From an uncultured Bacteroides sp. (GTDB lineage: Bacteria; Bacteroidota; Bacteroidia; Bacteroidales; Bacteroidaceae): a DNA stretch of 20,956 nt. Below the pieces are notes generated by a model, which was not told the DNA's origin, searched no databases, and saw nothing but the letters and a program-made list of their open reading frames with translations. The stretch is from positions 1 through 20,956 of the forward strand of contig CAAFUN010000115.1 in assembly GCA_900766195.1 (NCBI GenBank), given 5' to 3'. The position numbers were made by a program, and so were the translations under genes. Shown one piece after another: positions 1 to 7,690 of this stretch. How positions within the stretch are numbered: the first letter of the stretch is position 1; each line of letters starts with the position of its first letter.

Positions 1-1
1 C

Positions 2-18
2 CACTAGTGTCCACTAAA
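2..18 (+). repeat. Left terminal inverted repeat of the IS
   Basis: CACTAGTGTCCACTAAA is the exact reverse complement of 1283-1299. The outer 8 bases (CACTAGTG) are themselves palindromic. Pairing stops inward at base 19 (G against the equivalent A) and outward at base 1. Confidence 0.93.
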
Positions 19-129
19 GATTAGCGGATTCCCCCGTAAGTTATTAAATAACAATGCATTAGAGTTCATATTCCTGCGTGACGATTTGAATGGATTACAT
101 TTGCAACCAATAAGCAAACCACTCATTCG

Positions 130-1287
130 ATGAACACCGGAAAATATATATTCTCTCAACTTGTAGAGTTCCTGCCTCAAAGAGTTTTTGATGCAATTGT
201 CATGAAATACGAAGGTAACAAATATGTGAAGCACTTTACGTGCTGGAATCAACTCCTCGTAATGATGTTCGGGCAGTTGAGTAACCGTGACAGTCTTCGT
301 GATCTTGTGACAACTCTCGCAGCTCATGGAAGCAAAGCGTATCATCTTGGCTTTGGCAAGCATGTAACGAGAAGTAATCTTGCAAAAGTCAACGAACGAC
401 GAGAACCCAAAATCTTTGAGGAGTTTGCTTATCGGATGATTGATATTGCAAGAAAGAAACGAATCAACAAAGATTTTGAGATAGACGGACAGGTATATGC
501 CTTTGACTCGACCACCATCGACCTTTGTTTGCGTGTCTTCTGGTGGGCAAAGTTCAGACACACTAAGGCTGGTATCAAAATGCATACGCTTTACGATGTT
601 GAAACAGACATACCCACGTACATACATGTTACTCAAGCAAAGCTTCATGATCAGAATGCAATGAACTCTATTCCTTATCAGCCAGGGGCTTATTACATTT
701 TTGACCGTGGATATTTTGATTTGAAGAGACTCTTTCATATTACAGAGATTGAATCGTTTTTTGTTATACGGCAAAGAGGGAATCTCCAATATGAAATCCT
801 TGAAGAACTTGATGTCAACCATAATAAAAATGGCATACTCTCTGATCAACTTATAGAACTGACAGGTTACAACACTGCCAAGAAGTATCCGGAAAAACTT
901 CGCAGAGTTGTCTACTATGCAGCTGATTTGAACCGAACTTTTGTCTACCTGACCAACAACTTGGAAATACCTGCTCTGCAAGTTGCCCTCTTGTATAAAT
1001 ATCGTTGGCGAGTGGAACTCTTTTTTAAATGGATTAAGCAACATCTTAAGATTAAGTCCTTCTGGGGGACAACTGAAAGTGCTGTAAGAATCCAGATATT
1101 TACCGCTATCACAGCTTATTGCATGGTAGCTATTATAGAGCATGACCTTAAATCGCATAGGACGACATACGAAGTGTTGCGAATTTTGAGCGCTTCCCTG
1201 TTTGACAAGACTCCGATCAAAGAACTCTTTGCTAATGAGCCTGTATGTGATACTGAAGATGGTCAATTAACTCTTAATTTATTTTAG
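130..1287 (+). CDS. IS4-family DDE transposase
   Basis: A 385-aa transposase that would catalyse cut-and-paste movement of the surrounding element. The N-terminal about 75 residues resemble the DUF4372 domain common in Bacteroidales IS4 elements. The RNase H-like catalytic core follows. The first Asp is D126 in 'AFDSTTI' and the second is D192 in 'YIFDRGYFD'. The Glu is E296 inside an exact Y-(2)-R-(3)-E-(6)-K signature (Y289, R292, E296, K303), which defines the IS4 family. The ATG at 130 gives a full-length protein, and the frame ends in the right inverted repeat. No frameshift or missing catalytic residue is seen. A long minus-strand frame over the same bases is a shadow. Confidence 0.93.
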   Translation: MNTGKYIFSQLVEFLPQRVFDAIVMKYEGNKYVKHFTCWNQLLVMMFGQLSNRDSLRDLVTTLAAHGSKAYHLGFGKHVTRSNLAKVNERREPKIFEEFAYRMIDIARKKRINKDFEIDGQVYAFDSTTIDLCLRVFWWAKFRHTKAGIKMHTLYDVETDIPTYIHVTQAKLHDQNAMNSIPYQPGAYYIFDRGYFDLKRLFHITEIESFFVIRQRGNLQYEILEELDVNHNKNGILSDQLIELTGYNTAKKYPEKLRRVVYYAADLNRTFVYLTNNLEIPALQVALLYKYRWRVELFFKWIKQHLKIKSFWGTTESAVRIQIFTAITAYCMVAIIEHDLKSHRTTYEVLRILSASLFDKTPIKELFANEPVCDTEDGQLTLNLF

Positions 1288-1299
1288 TGGACACTAGTG
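1283..1299 (-). repeat. Right terminal inverted repeat of the IS
   Basis: TTTAGTGGACACTAGTG mirrors bases 2-18 over 17 of 17 positions. The transposase stop codon TAG (1285-1287) lies within it. Confidence 0.93.
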
Positions 1300-1603
1300 A
1301 TAATCTTCATATTTTCATTGTTTTTGTGTGATATATATGCAAATATAACTAATATTTTACTCTTCGTTCATTATTCTGAGTTATAAAATATATTACTTTA
1401 TAATATTGGTGTATTTTAGTAAGTGAACCGATAATCCTACTGTACTTGAGTGGGCAATGTAAAGGCATATAATTTGCATGGTGCATGGCATAATTTAGAT
1501 TCTTGATATCAAGCTAATGTTTCTCAATATACTTGCTGGTTTTGATGTAAATTAGATGTAGTGTTTATGATGTCTTTTGCAAATATTAAAAAGAGTTATA
1601 TGC

Positions 1604-1650
1604 TATGTTTCCCAAGCTATAGGCTGCAGGGTCGAATCCTGTCTATTTAT
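1604..1650 (+). pseudogene. 3'-half remnant of a tRNA-Gly(CCC)-like gene
   Basis: The spacing fits tRNA positions 32-73. There is a 7-nt anticodon loop TTCCCAA (1609-1615; anticodon CCC, Gly), a 5-nt 3' anticodon strand GCTAT (1616-1620) and a 5-nt variable region (1621-1625). The T stem GCAGG/CCTGT (1626-1630 and 1638-1642) encloses the 7-nt loop GTCGAAT. Seven acceptor-strand bases (1643-1649) and a discriminator T complete the fit. Position 54 is G instead of the near-universal T. The 5' anticodon strand pairs poorly and no D arm or matching 5' acceptor strand is found upstream. This is therefore a broken copy, not a working tRNA. Such 3' fragments are the usual scar of integration into tRNA genes. 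Chance resemblance cannot be excluded. Confidence 0.45.
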
Positions 1651-1983
1651 TCTCTTTGAAAGTTAAACAGTTATAAGGTTTGTGGTTGCTCTTTTTCTAT
1701 ATTTACCATTCATCACTTATTGCAGTTTCTACACAATATTTTATATATTTATAGAAATGAATGTCGCGTAATACAAGTCATGCACTTCGGCTTTATCCAG
1801 AAAACTAAGAACATTCTTTGGTTTTTGGTTGTTATTGCAATATTGTACAGCGGATAATACTTGATTTGAACTTCTTCCGATTTTTTTCAGTTTAAACGGC
1901 TGATGATGGCGTGTTTTTAGAATAAATGTCTTTTTAGAACATTAATTGTGTAAAACGGAACATGCCCGGAAAGTTTTCTTTTG

Positions 1984-1991
1984 TATTTTTG
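1984..1991 (+). promoter_or_regulatory. Bacteroides -7 box before the DUF5686 gene
   Basis: TATTTTTG matches TAnnTTTG. No good TTTG is seen at the expected -33 distance, so the call is tentative. A start site near 1998 would leave a leader of about 26 nt before the ATG at 2024 and would exclude the upstream TTG at 1946. Confidence 0.4.
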
Positions 1992-2023
1992 CCGCTTCAT
2001 TTGCGTATTGCATAAAGAAAGGT

Positions 2024-4567
2024 ATGAAGGTTGTTTTAAATAAAATTATATTTTTTATTGGGTTCTGTAGTATGGTAATGTCTCTACATGCTCAATATAC
2101 TGTACGGGGTATTGTGAAGGATTCATTGACTAATGAACCGTTGTCTTATATTTCTGTTTATTTGAAAGGTGGAACAGAAGGTTGTTTGACTAACGATAAT
2201 GGTAGCTTTACCTTTAATACTACTCGGGATAAAGCAGAACTGATTGTCTCTGCTGTGGGTTATAATTCATATGTTCGTACTATATATCCGAGTAGGGGAG
2301 GACGCTTTACTATTTCTCTCTCTCCAACTGCATACTCATTGAATGAGATTGTGATTAAACCTAAACGTGAACGTTATAAGAAAAAAGATAATCCGGCGGT
2401 TGAATTCATCCGTCAAATGATAGCTCATAAAAATGATCATTCGCCAAATGAACTTGATTTTTGGCAACGTGATCGTTATGAGATTATGACTTTCGCGATT
2501 AATAACTTTGACAGTGTGAAGCAACAGAAATGGATCTATAGAAAATTTAAGTTTCTGACAGATTATGTTGATACTTCGGCTGTGACAGGAAAGCCGGTAT
2601 TGGCTATATCTAATCGGGAACTGTTGGCTACTGATTACTATAGAAAATCTCCTCGTACGAAGAAACAGCAAGTATATGCTCGTCGTCAGGCTGGTGTTGA
2701 TGAAATGCTTTCGCAACAGGGAATGGATCAGGCTATCAGTGTGACCATGACAGATGTGGATATCTACGATGATAATATTACTCTGTTTACCAATAAGTTT
2801 GTTAGTCCGCTTTCACCCTTGGGACCTTCTTTTTATAAGTATTATCTGATGGATACTATCACTGTAGCAGGTAAACCTTGTGTAGATCTTACTTTTGTTC
2901 CTTTTAATTCAGAATCTTTTGGCTTTACCGGCCATTTGTATGTGACGCTGGATAGTACATATTTTGTGCGTCGTGCTATTATGAACTTTCCTAAAAAGAT
3001 TAATTTGAACTTTGTAGACTATATGAAGTTTGAGCAGAATTTCTCACGAGCTGCTGATGGTACTCGTCAACTTACAGACGAGCATATTACTACAGAGTTT
3101 AAGCTTACTGAAAAGAGTGATGGTATTTATGCTAAGAGAAGTGTTTACTATCGCAATTATGAGTATGAACAGACTCATGCTGCAACCACTGCTTTTAAAA
3201 AACCCGAAAAAGTAATAGAACCACCCGAAGCTTCAAAGCGTTCGGAGTCTTATTGGGAAACTAACCGGCATGTTGAAGTTAGTGAGAAGGAGACTTCTGT
3301 GGATAAAATGATGGCGCAATTGCGCTCCTATCCTGCATATTATTGGACGGAGAAGATTCTTAAAATTCTTTTTACCGGATATATTCCTACTACAGAAAAA
3401 GAGCCTTTATTCTATATAGGGATGATGAATACTACTATTAGTGGAAACACTTTGGAAGGAGTGCGTTTGCGTGCTGGTGGTATGACAACTGCATGGTTGA
3501 ACCCACATCTGTTTGGTAAAGGATACGTTGCGTACGGTACTAGGGATCATCGCTGGAAGGGTATGGCCGAGCTAGAATATTCTTTTAATAAGAAGAAAGA
3601 GTACGCCAATGAATTTCCTATCCGTTCATTAAAGCTAAGTTACTCGTCGGACGTTAATCAATACGGCCAACATTATTTGTATACTAGCCAAGACAATGTT
3701 TTCTTGACTTGGAAACGACAGAAAGATGATCGGATAGGCTATTTGAAGAAAGCTGCTTTTACATATACAAATGAGTTTTATTCAGGATTATCTTTTCAAT
3801 TAACTTCACGTTTGAGTAAGAATGAATCGTCTCATCTGATTCCTTTTTTGAAACAGGATCAACAATCTACACCGGTGAAGAGCTTCTCTACCAGTGAGTT
3901 CGAAGTGAAACTCCGATATGCCCCTAATGAGAAATTCTTCCAAACCCAATGGAATCGTTTCCCTGTGTCATTAGATGCTCCGGTTTTTTCGCTTTCGCAT
4001 ACGGTTGCTGCAAAAGGTGTGCTTGGAGGAGATTATACTTATAACTATACGGAAGCAGGCTTTCAAAAACGTTTTTGGTTTTCTGCTTTTGGCTATACCG
4101 ATGTTATTCTTAAGGCCGGTAAGGTGTGGGATAAAGTGCCTTTCCCGCTGTTGATTATTCCTAATGCCAATCTTTCATATACCATTCAACCTGAATCTTA
4201 TTCGCTAATGAATGCTATGGAATTTATGAATGATGAATATGCTTCATGGGATGTTACTTATTATCTTAATGGCTTTGTTTTCAATCGAATTCCTCTGCTG
4301 AAGAAATTGAAATGGAGGGAAGTTCTCTCTTGTAGAGGATTATACGGCAATTTAAGTGATAAAAACAATCCTTATAAAAGTGATGGACTTTTTCAGTTTC
4401 CCTCAACTACTGCTCAAATGACAAGTACTCCTTTTGTTGAAGTAGGTGCTGGTGTGGAAAATATATTCAAAGTTCTACGTTTTGATTATGTCTGGCGATT
4501 GACTTACAGAAATCTTCCCAATATTGATAAAAGTGGGTTGAGAATAAGTTTGCATGTTACATTTTAA
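2024..4567 (+). CDS. Exported DUF5686 protein with carboxypeptidase-regulatory-like domain
   Basis: An 847-aa envelope protein of unknown function. Residues 1-23 form a clear signal peptide (basic start, hydrophobic core, 'SLHAQ' cleavage region). A carboxypeptidase-D-regulatory-like beta-sandwich follows (about 24-105; 'VRGIVKDSLTNEPLSYISV' is the typical opening). The long remainder resembles DUF5686, with alternating aromatic and polar strands and a C-terminal Phe, which suggests an outer-membrane beta-barrel. The same small domain occurs at the N-terminus of SusC-type transporters, but no TonB box or plug domain was recognised. The start at 2024 is chosen because it gives the signal peptide and follows the purine-rich AAAGAAAGG; the frame could extend to a TTG at 1946. 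It lies 103 nt upstream of the inositol genes in the same direction with no terminator seen between. Confidence 0.82.
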   Translation: MKVVLNKIIFFIGFCSMVMSLHAQYTVRGIVKDSLTNEPLSYISVYLKGGTEGCLTNDNGSFTFNTTRDKAELIVSAVGYNSYVRTIYPSRGGRFTISLSPTAYSLNEIVIKPKRERYKKKDNPAVEFIRQMIAHKNDHSPNELDFWQRDRYEIMTFAINNFDSVKQQKWIYRKFKFLTDYVDTSAVTGKPVLAISNRELLATDYYRKSPRTKKQQVYARRQAGVDEMLSQQGMDQAISVTMTDVDIYDDNITLFTNKFVSPLSPLGPSFYKYYLMDTITVAGKPCVDLTFVPFNSESFGFTGHLYVTLDSTYFVRRAIMNFPKKINLNFVDYMKFEQNFSRAADGTRQLTDEHITTEFKLTEKSDGIYAKRSVYYRNYEYEQTHAATTAFKKPEKVIEPPEASKRSESYWETNRHVEVSEKETSVDKMMAQLRSYPAYYWTEKILKILFTGYIPTTEKEPLFYIGMMNTTISGNTLEGVRLRAGGMTTAWLNPHLFGKGYVAYGTRDHRWKGMAELEYSFNKKKEYANEFPIRSLKLSYSSDVNQYGQHYLYTSQDNVFLTWKRQKDDRIGYLKKAAFTYTNEFYSGLSFQLTSRLSKNESSHLIPFLKQDQQSTPVKSFSTSEFEVKLRYAPNEKFFQTQWNRFPVSLDAPVFSLSHTVAAKGVLGGDYTYNYTEAGFQKRFWFSAFGYTDVILKAGKVWDKVPFPLLIIPNANLSYTIQPESYSLMNAMEFMNDEYASWDVTYYLNGFVFNRIPLLKKLKWREVLSCRGLYGNLSDKNNPYKSDGLFQFPSTTAQMTSTPFVEVGAGVENIFKVLRFDYVWRLTYRNLPNIDKSGLRISLHVTF

Positions 4568-4632
4568 CTTAAATCTTGCTAATTGATCATTAAAACGGCA
4601 AAAAAAAGGAATGTTAATTGAACAAAATAATC

Positions 4633-4640
4633 TAAATTTG
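4633..4640 (+). promoter_or_regulatory. Bacteroides -7 box of the inositol-lipid genes
   Basis: TAAATTTG is an exact TAnnTTTG match; the -33 box is weak. Transcription from here would begin near 4647. That is downstream of the first in-frame ATG (4611), so translation should start at 4671 or 4677. Confidence 0.5.
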
Positions 4641-4670
4641 AGCAATTTTTTAAACTCTATTAAAGTTACA

Positions 4671-5966
4671 ATGGCAATGAAAGAAAACATTAAACCGGCT
4701 AACGGTCGTCTAGGCGTACTGGTAGTCGGAGTAGGTGGTGCGGTTTCCACTACGATGATAACGGGTACTTTAGCTGCTCGTAAAGGATTAGCAAAACCTA
4801 TCGGTTCCATTACGCAAATGGCCACAATTCGCATGCAAAACAACGATGAAAAACTAATAAAAGATGTGGTACCTTTGGCTGATTTGAACGACATTGTTTT
4901 TGGAGGATGGGACATCTTTTCAGATAATGCCTATGAAGCTGCCAAATATGCAGAAGTTTTAAAAGAAAAGGATTTGGACAAAGTGAAAGATGAGCTGATT
5001 GCAATTAAACCAATGGCAGCTGCATTTGATCACAATTGGGCAAAACGTCTTAATGGTACGCATATTAAGCAAGTGACTTCTCGCTGGGATATGGTGGAGC
5101 AGCTCCGTAAAGATATTCGTGATTTTAAAGCTGCCAATCACTGCGATCGGATGTCTGTTCTTTGGGCTGCAAGTACGGAAATTTATATTCCGCTTTCTGA
5201 CGAACATAAGTCTCTTGCTTCATTGGAAAAGGCTATGAAGGATAACAATACTGAGGTGATTTCGCCAAGTATGTGTTATGCATATGCTGCACTTGCCGAA
5301 GGTGCTCCATTCATCATGGGTGCTCCAAATTTATGTGTAGATACTCCTGCAATGTGGGAATTTTCTAAGAAAATGAATGTTCCTATTTCAGGAAAAGACT
5401 TCAAGAGCGGTCAGACTTTAATGAAAACGGTATTGGCTCCTATGTTCAAAACCCGCATGTTGGGTGTGAGCGGTTGGTTCTCTACCAATATTTTGGGTAA
5501 CCGTGACGGTGAAGTTCTAGATGATCCTGATAACTTTAAAACGAAAGAAGTAAGTAAATTATCTGTGATCGATAACATCTTTGAACCGGAAAAATTCCCG
5601 GATCTTTATGGTGATGTATATCATAAAGTCCGCATTAACTATTATCCACCTCGTAAGGATAATAAGGAGGCATGGGATAACATTGATATTTTTGGCTGGA
5701 TGGGTTATCCAATGGAGATAAAAGTAAATTTCCTTTGTCGTGATTCTATTCTTGCTGCGCCAATTGCTTTGGATTTGGTCTTGTTTAGTGACTTAGCTTT
5801 GCGTGCAGGTATGTGTGGTATTCAGACTTGGTTGTCATTCTTCTGCAAGAGCCCGATGCATGACTTTGAGCATCAGCCTGTACATGACTTGTTTGCTCAA
5901 TGGAGAATGGTAAAAGAAACAATCCGTACAATGGTAGGTGAAACATCTCCTTCTTATTTAGATTAA
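4671..5966 (+). CDS. ino1: Inositol-3-phosphate synthase (myo-inositol-1-phosphate synthase)
   Basis: Converts D-glucose 6-phosphate to 1D-myo-inositol 3-phosphate with NAD as internal redox cofactor, the committed step of inositol synthesis. The 431-aa product opens with a Rossmann nucleotide-binding segment (residues 14-33; 'LGVLVVGVGGAVSTTM'). It carries the family signatures 'SGKDFKSGQT' and 'STNILGNRDG' in the catalytic and tetramer-forming domain. The start at 4671 (or 4677, two codons on) is preferred over 4611 because residues just before the Rossmann strand suffice and a promoter box lies between the two candidates. It heads the inositol-lipid run. A hairpin terminator follows it, so downstream genes may receive less transcript. 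This is the step that lets the cell make inositol lipids without external inositol. Confidence 0.93.
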   Translation: MAMKENIKPANGRLGVLVVGVGGAVSTTMITGTLAARKGLAKPIGSITQMATIRMQNNDEKLIKDVVPLADLNDIVFGGWDIFSDNAYEAAKYAEVLKEKDLDKVKDELIAIKPMAAAFDHNWAKRLNGTHIKQVTSRWDMVEQLRKDIRDFKAANHCDRMSVLWAASTEIYIPLSDEHKSLASLEKAMKDNNTEVISPSMCYAYAALAEGAPFIMGAPNLCVDTPAMWEFSKKMNVPISGKDFKSGQTLMKTVLAPMFKTRMLGVSGWFSTNILGNRDGEVLDDPDNFKTKEVSKLSVIDNIFEPEKFPDLYGDVYHKVRINYYPPRKDNKEAWDNIDIFGWMGYPMEIKVNFLCRDSILAAPIALDLVLFSDLALRAGMCGIQTWLSFFCKSPMHDFEHQPVHDLFAQWRMVKETIRTMVGETSPSYLD

Positions 5967-5980
5967 TAATTGATAATTAG

Positions 5981-6042
5981 AAATGGTAATGTGACAGGAC
6001 TGCAAGCTTTATGAGTAAGTTCCGTCACTTTACCATTTTTTT
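5981..6042 (+). terminator. Intrinsic terminator or attenuator after the inositol synthase gene
   Basis: The 15-bp stem (5981-5995 with 6024-6038) has a single mismatch (5990/6029), a 28-nt loop and a T run to 6042. It lies between two genes of one pathway with the next start only 16 nt on, so partial read-through is likely. No consensus promoter is visible after it. Confidence 0.75.
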
Positions 6043-6057
6043 GTTTAGAATGATTTG

Positions 6058-6531
6058 ATGAGGAAAGCTTCTTTCTTTGATATACTTATCGGTAGTGGGT
6101 TTGGCACCGGCTTTTCTCCCTTTGCCCCAGGCACGGCAGGAGCTTTACTGGCAACAGTAATTTGGTTTGCTCTGTCCTTTTCCGTCTCAGAGGCAATGCT
6201 GTTGACAATTACTGTGGCTCTGATTCTGATTTTTTCATTATTGGGTGTATGGTGTGTGAATAGATTGGAAAGCATTTGGGGAGAAGATCCTTCAAAGGTG
6301 GTGGTTGATGAGATGATAGGAGTTTGGATTGCGCTTTTGGCGGCTCCGGCGGGCGACTGGCTTTATGGGTTGGTTGCATTCGCTTTATTCCGATTATTTG
6401 ATATTTTCAAGCCCCTTGGAATTCGTAAGATGGAACTCTTAAAAGGGGGTGTTGGAGTTATAATGGACGATGTATTGGCCGGGGTATATAGCTTTTGTAT
6501 TATTCTACTGGCAAGATGGTTGATCAATTGA
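6058..6531 (+). CDS. PgpA-family phosphatase, probable phosphatidylinositol-phosphate phosphatase
   Basis: A 157-aa integral membrane protein of the phosphatidylglycerophosphatase A family. The family signatures are present: the N-terminal 'GTGFSPFAPGTAGAL' (about residues 16-30), the acidic 'VVVDEMIG' motif near the middle, and 'FRLFDIFKPLGIRKME' before the last membrane segment. Hydrophobic segments lie around residues 23-42, 45-63, 88-110 and 135-155. PgpA normally dephosphorylates phosphatidylglycerophosphate. Here, between inositol synthase and a CDP-alcohol phosphatidyltransferase, the more likely substrate is phosphatidylinositol phosphate; that is inference from context. The ATG at 6058 is preferred over a TTG one codon earlier. 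The next gene overlaps its end by 16 nt, which points to translational coupling. Confidence 0.88.
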   Translation: MRKASFFDILIGSGFGTGFSPFAPGTAGALLATVIWFALSFSVSEAMLLTITVALILIFSLLGVWCVNRLESIWGEDPSKVVVDEMIGVWIALLAAPAGDWLYGLVAFALFRLFDIFKPLGIRKMELLKGGVGVIMDDVLAGVYSFCIILLARWLIN

Positions 6532-7037
6532 GAAAGAATACTGAGTCCGTCCGTAAGCATGGAGGTTTATGGCTTTTTCTTAAAGCCCAACTCTCTGCAC
6601 AAGTGGCCAGCATAGTAGATTTTTGCTCAACAGTATTTCTCGTAAAGTTCTTTGGCATATATTATCTGTACGCTACATTTACGGGTTCAGTGGCTGGAGG
6701 AGTGGTCAATTGTGCTATAAATTACGGATGGGTTTTCCATGCAGAAGATTGTAAGAAGACTCATGTGGCATTTAAATATTTTCTGGTTTGGAGTGGGAGT
6801 ATTCTACTTAATACATGGGGAACATTTATTTTGACGGAATGGTTCACGGGAATGAAATTGATTAATCATCTCCTTGGATATTATGTAAATGATTTATTTA
6901 TGCTTTCCAAAGTAATTGTATCGCTCCTGGTCGGTTTCTTCTGGAACTATTGTTTGCAACGATTTTTTGTATACAGAAACCATAATATAAAAGAATTTTT
7001 TAAAAATCATATTGAAATTAAGCATAGAAGAAAATGA
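6516..7037 (+). CDS. GtrA-like four-helix membrane protein
   Basis: A 173-aa protein with four hydrophobic segments (about 26-46, 51-72, 86-108 and 128-150) and a basic C-terminus. The paired motifs 'NCAINYGWVF' (65-74) and 'NYCLQRFFVYR' (144-154) match the repeated Asn-Tyr...Phe-Val-Phe pattern of the GtrA family. Some members are thought to move or present polyprenyl-linked sugars across the membrane. No catalytic motif is visible. It overlaps the phosphatase by 16 nt and the phosphatidyltransferase by 4 nt (ATGA), so it is made together with the lipid enzymes. A role in moving an inositol lipid or intermediate across the inner membrane is an inference. The ATG at 6516 is preferred over the in-frame start at 6495, which would give a deeper overlap. 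Confidence 0.8.
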   Translation: MVDQLRKNTESVRKHGGLWLFLKAQLSAQVASIVDFCSTVFLVKFFGIYYLYATFTGSVAGGVVNCAINYGWVFHAEDCKKTHVAFKYFLVWSGSILLNTWGTFILTEWFTGMKLINHLLGYYVNDLFMLSKVIVSLLVGFFWNYCLQRFFVYRNHNIKEFFKNHIEIKHRRK

Positions 7038-7690
7038 ATTATAGAGATTGGTTGCAACAGGTGATTTATAAAATCATTACCCCTGTGGTTAACGGAATGA
7101 TCAAGATTGGGATCACTCCTAATTTTATTACTACAACGGGACTGGCTCTTAACATTGTAGCTGCATGTGTTTTGGTATACGCCGGCATGTACAAACCCGG
7201 AGACCTGGCGTATGTGGGATGGAGTGGTGCAATAATATTGTTTGCCGGATTATTTGATATGATGGATGGCCGTGTGGCGCGTGTAGGTAAGATGGAGTCT
7301 ACTTTTGGGGCATTGTATGATTCTGTACTTGACCGCTACAGCGAATTGATAACATTGTTCGGCATATTTTATTATTTAGTACTATCTGGATACCTATGTG
7401 GATCAATCATTACATTTGTAGCTTTAATCGGTTCGTTGATGGTAAGCTATGTACGTGCTCGCGCCGAAGGACTGGGGCTGGAATGTAAAGTAGGTTTTAT
7501 GCAGCGTCCCGAGCGTGTGGTGCTTACTAGTTTAGCTACTATCTTCTGTGGCGTTTTCTCAGATATAGTTTTGTTTGATCCGATGTTGATACTGATTATT
7601 CCAATGGGAGTGATTGCTGTAGCCGCTAACTTGACGGCTTTTGCGCGTTTGGCTTATTGCCATAAACAATTAAATACTAATGATAAATAA
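7034..7690 (+). CDS. CDP-alcohol phosphatidyltransferase, probable phosphatidylinositol-phosphate synthase
   Basis: A 218-aa membrane enzyme that joins a CDP-activated lipid to an alcohol. The full family motif D-x2-DG-x2-AR-x8-G-x3-D-x3-D is present and intact: D75, D78, G79, A82, R83, G92, D96 and D100. These residues bind two metal ions and the CDP-lipid. Hydrophobic helices flank the motif. The expected reaction is CDP-diacylglycerol plus inositol 3-phosphate giving phosphatidylinositol phosphate and CMP. The substrate is inferred from the inositol synthase and phosphatase encoded just upstream; the motif alone would also fit other CDP-alcohol enzymes. It starts within the ATGA overlap with the GtrA-like gene and overlaps the next gene by 11 nt. 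Confidence 0.88.
   Translation: MNYRDWLQQVIYKIITPVVNGMIKIGITPNFITTTGLALNIVAACVLVYAGMYKPGDLAYVGWSGAIILFAGLFDMMDGRVARVGKMESTFGALYDSVLDRYSELITLFGIFYYLVLSGYLCGSIITFVALIGSLMVSYVRARAEGLGLECKVGFMQRPERVVLTSLATIFCGVFSDIVLFDPMLILIIPMGVIAVAANLTAFARLAYCHKQLNTNDK

Larger units (their letters stand above)
2..1299 (+). mobile_element. Intact IS4-family insertion sequence
   Basis: This 1298-bp element carries one transposase gene and is bounded by 17-bp perfect terminal inverted repeats (2-18 and 1283-1299). The transposase has the complete IS4-type catalytic set, so the copy looks capable of transposition. Only one base of left flank lies in the window, so a target-site duplication cannot be tested. The transposase stop codon lies inside the right inverted repeat, as in compact insertion sequences. 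The nearest gene on the right starts more than 700 bp away, so no gene is interrupted on that side. The named IS type was not determined. Confidence 0.9.
1300..2023. other. AT-rich intergenic region
   Basis: These 724 bases between the insertion sequence and the DUF5686 gene contain no convincing protein gene. Two things can be supported: a tRNA 3'-half-like segment (1604-1650) and a promoter -7 box just before the next gene (1984-1991). The rest is very AT-rich with many stop codons in all frames and no clear hairpin terminator. It reads as decayed sequence, in keeping with past insertion or excision events. Confidence 0.7.

Noticed and set aside
4..1266. 420-aa open frame on the minus strand
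   Set aside because: It is the complement of the transposase gene, which has complete catalytic motifs on the plus strand; the minus frame has no recognisable domain.
1540..1603. A matching 5' half that would make 1604-1650 an intact tRNA
   Set aside because: TAAATTAG (1548-1555) roughly fits the acceptor strand, but there is no D arm and the distance to the anticodon loop is too long by about 26 nt.
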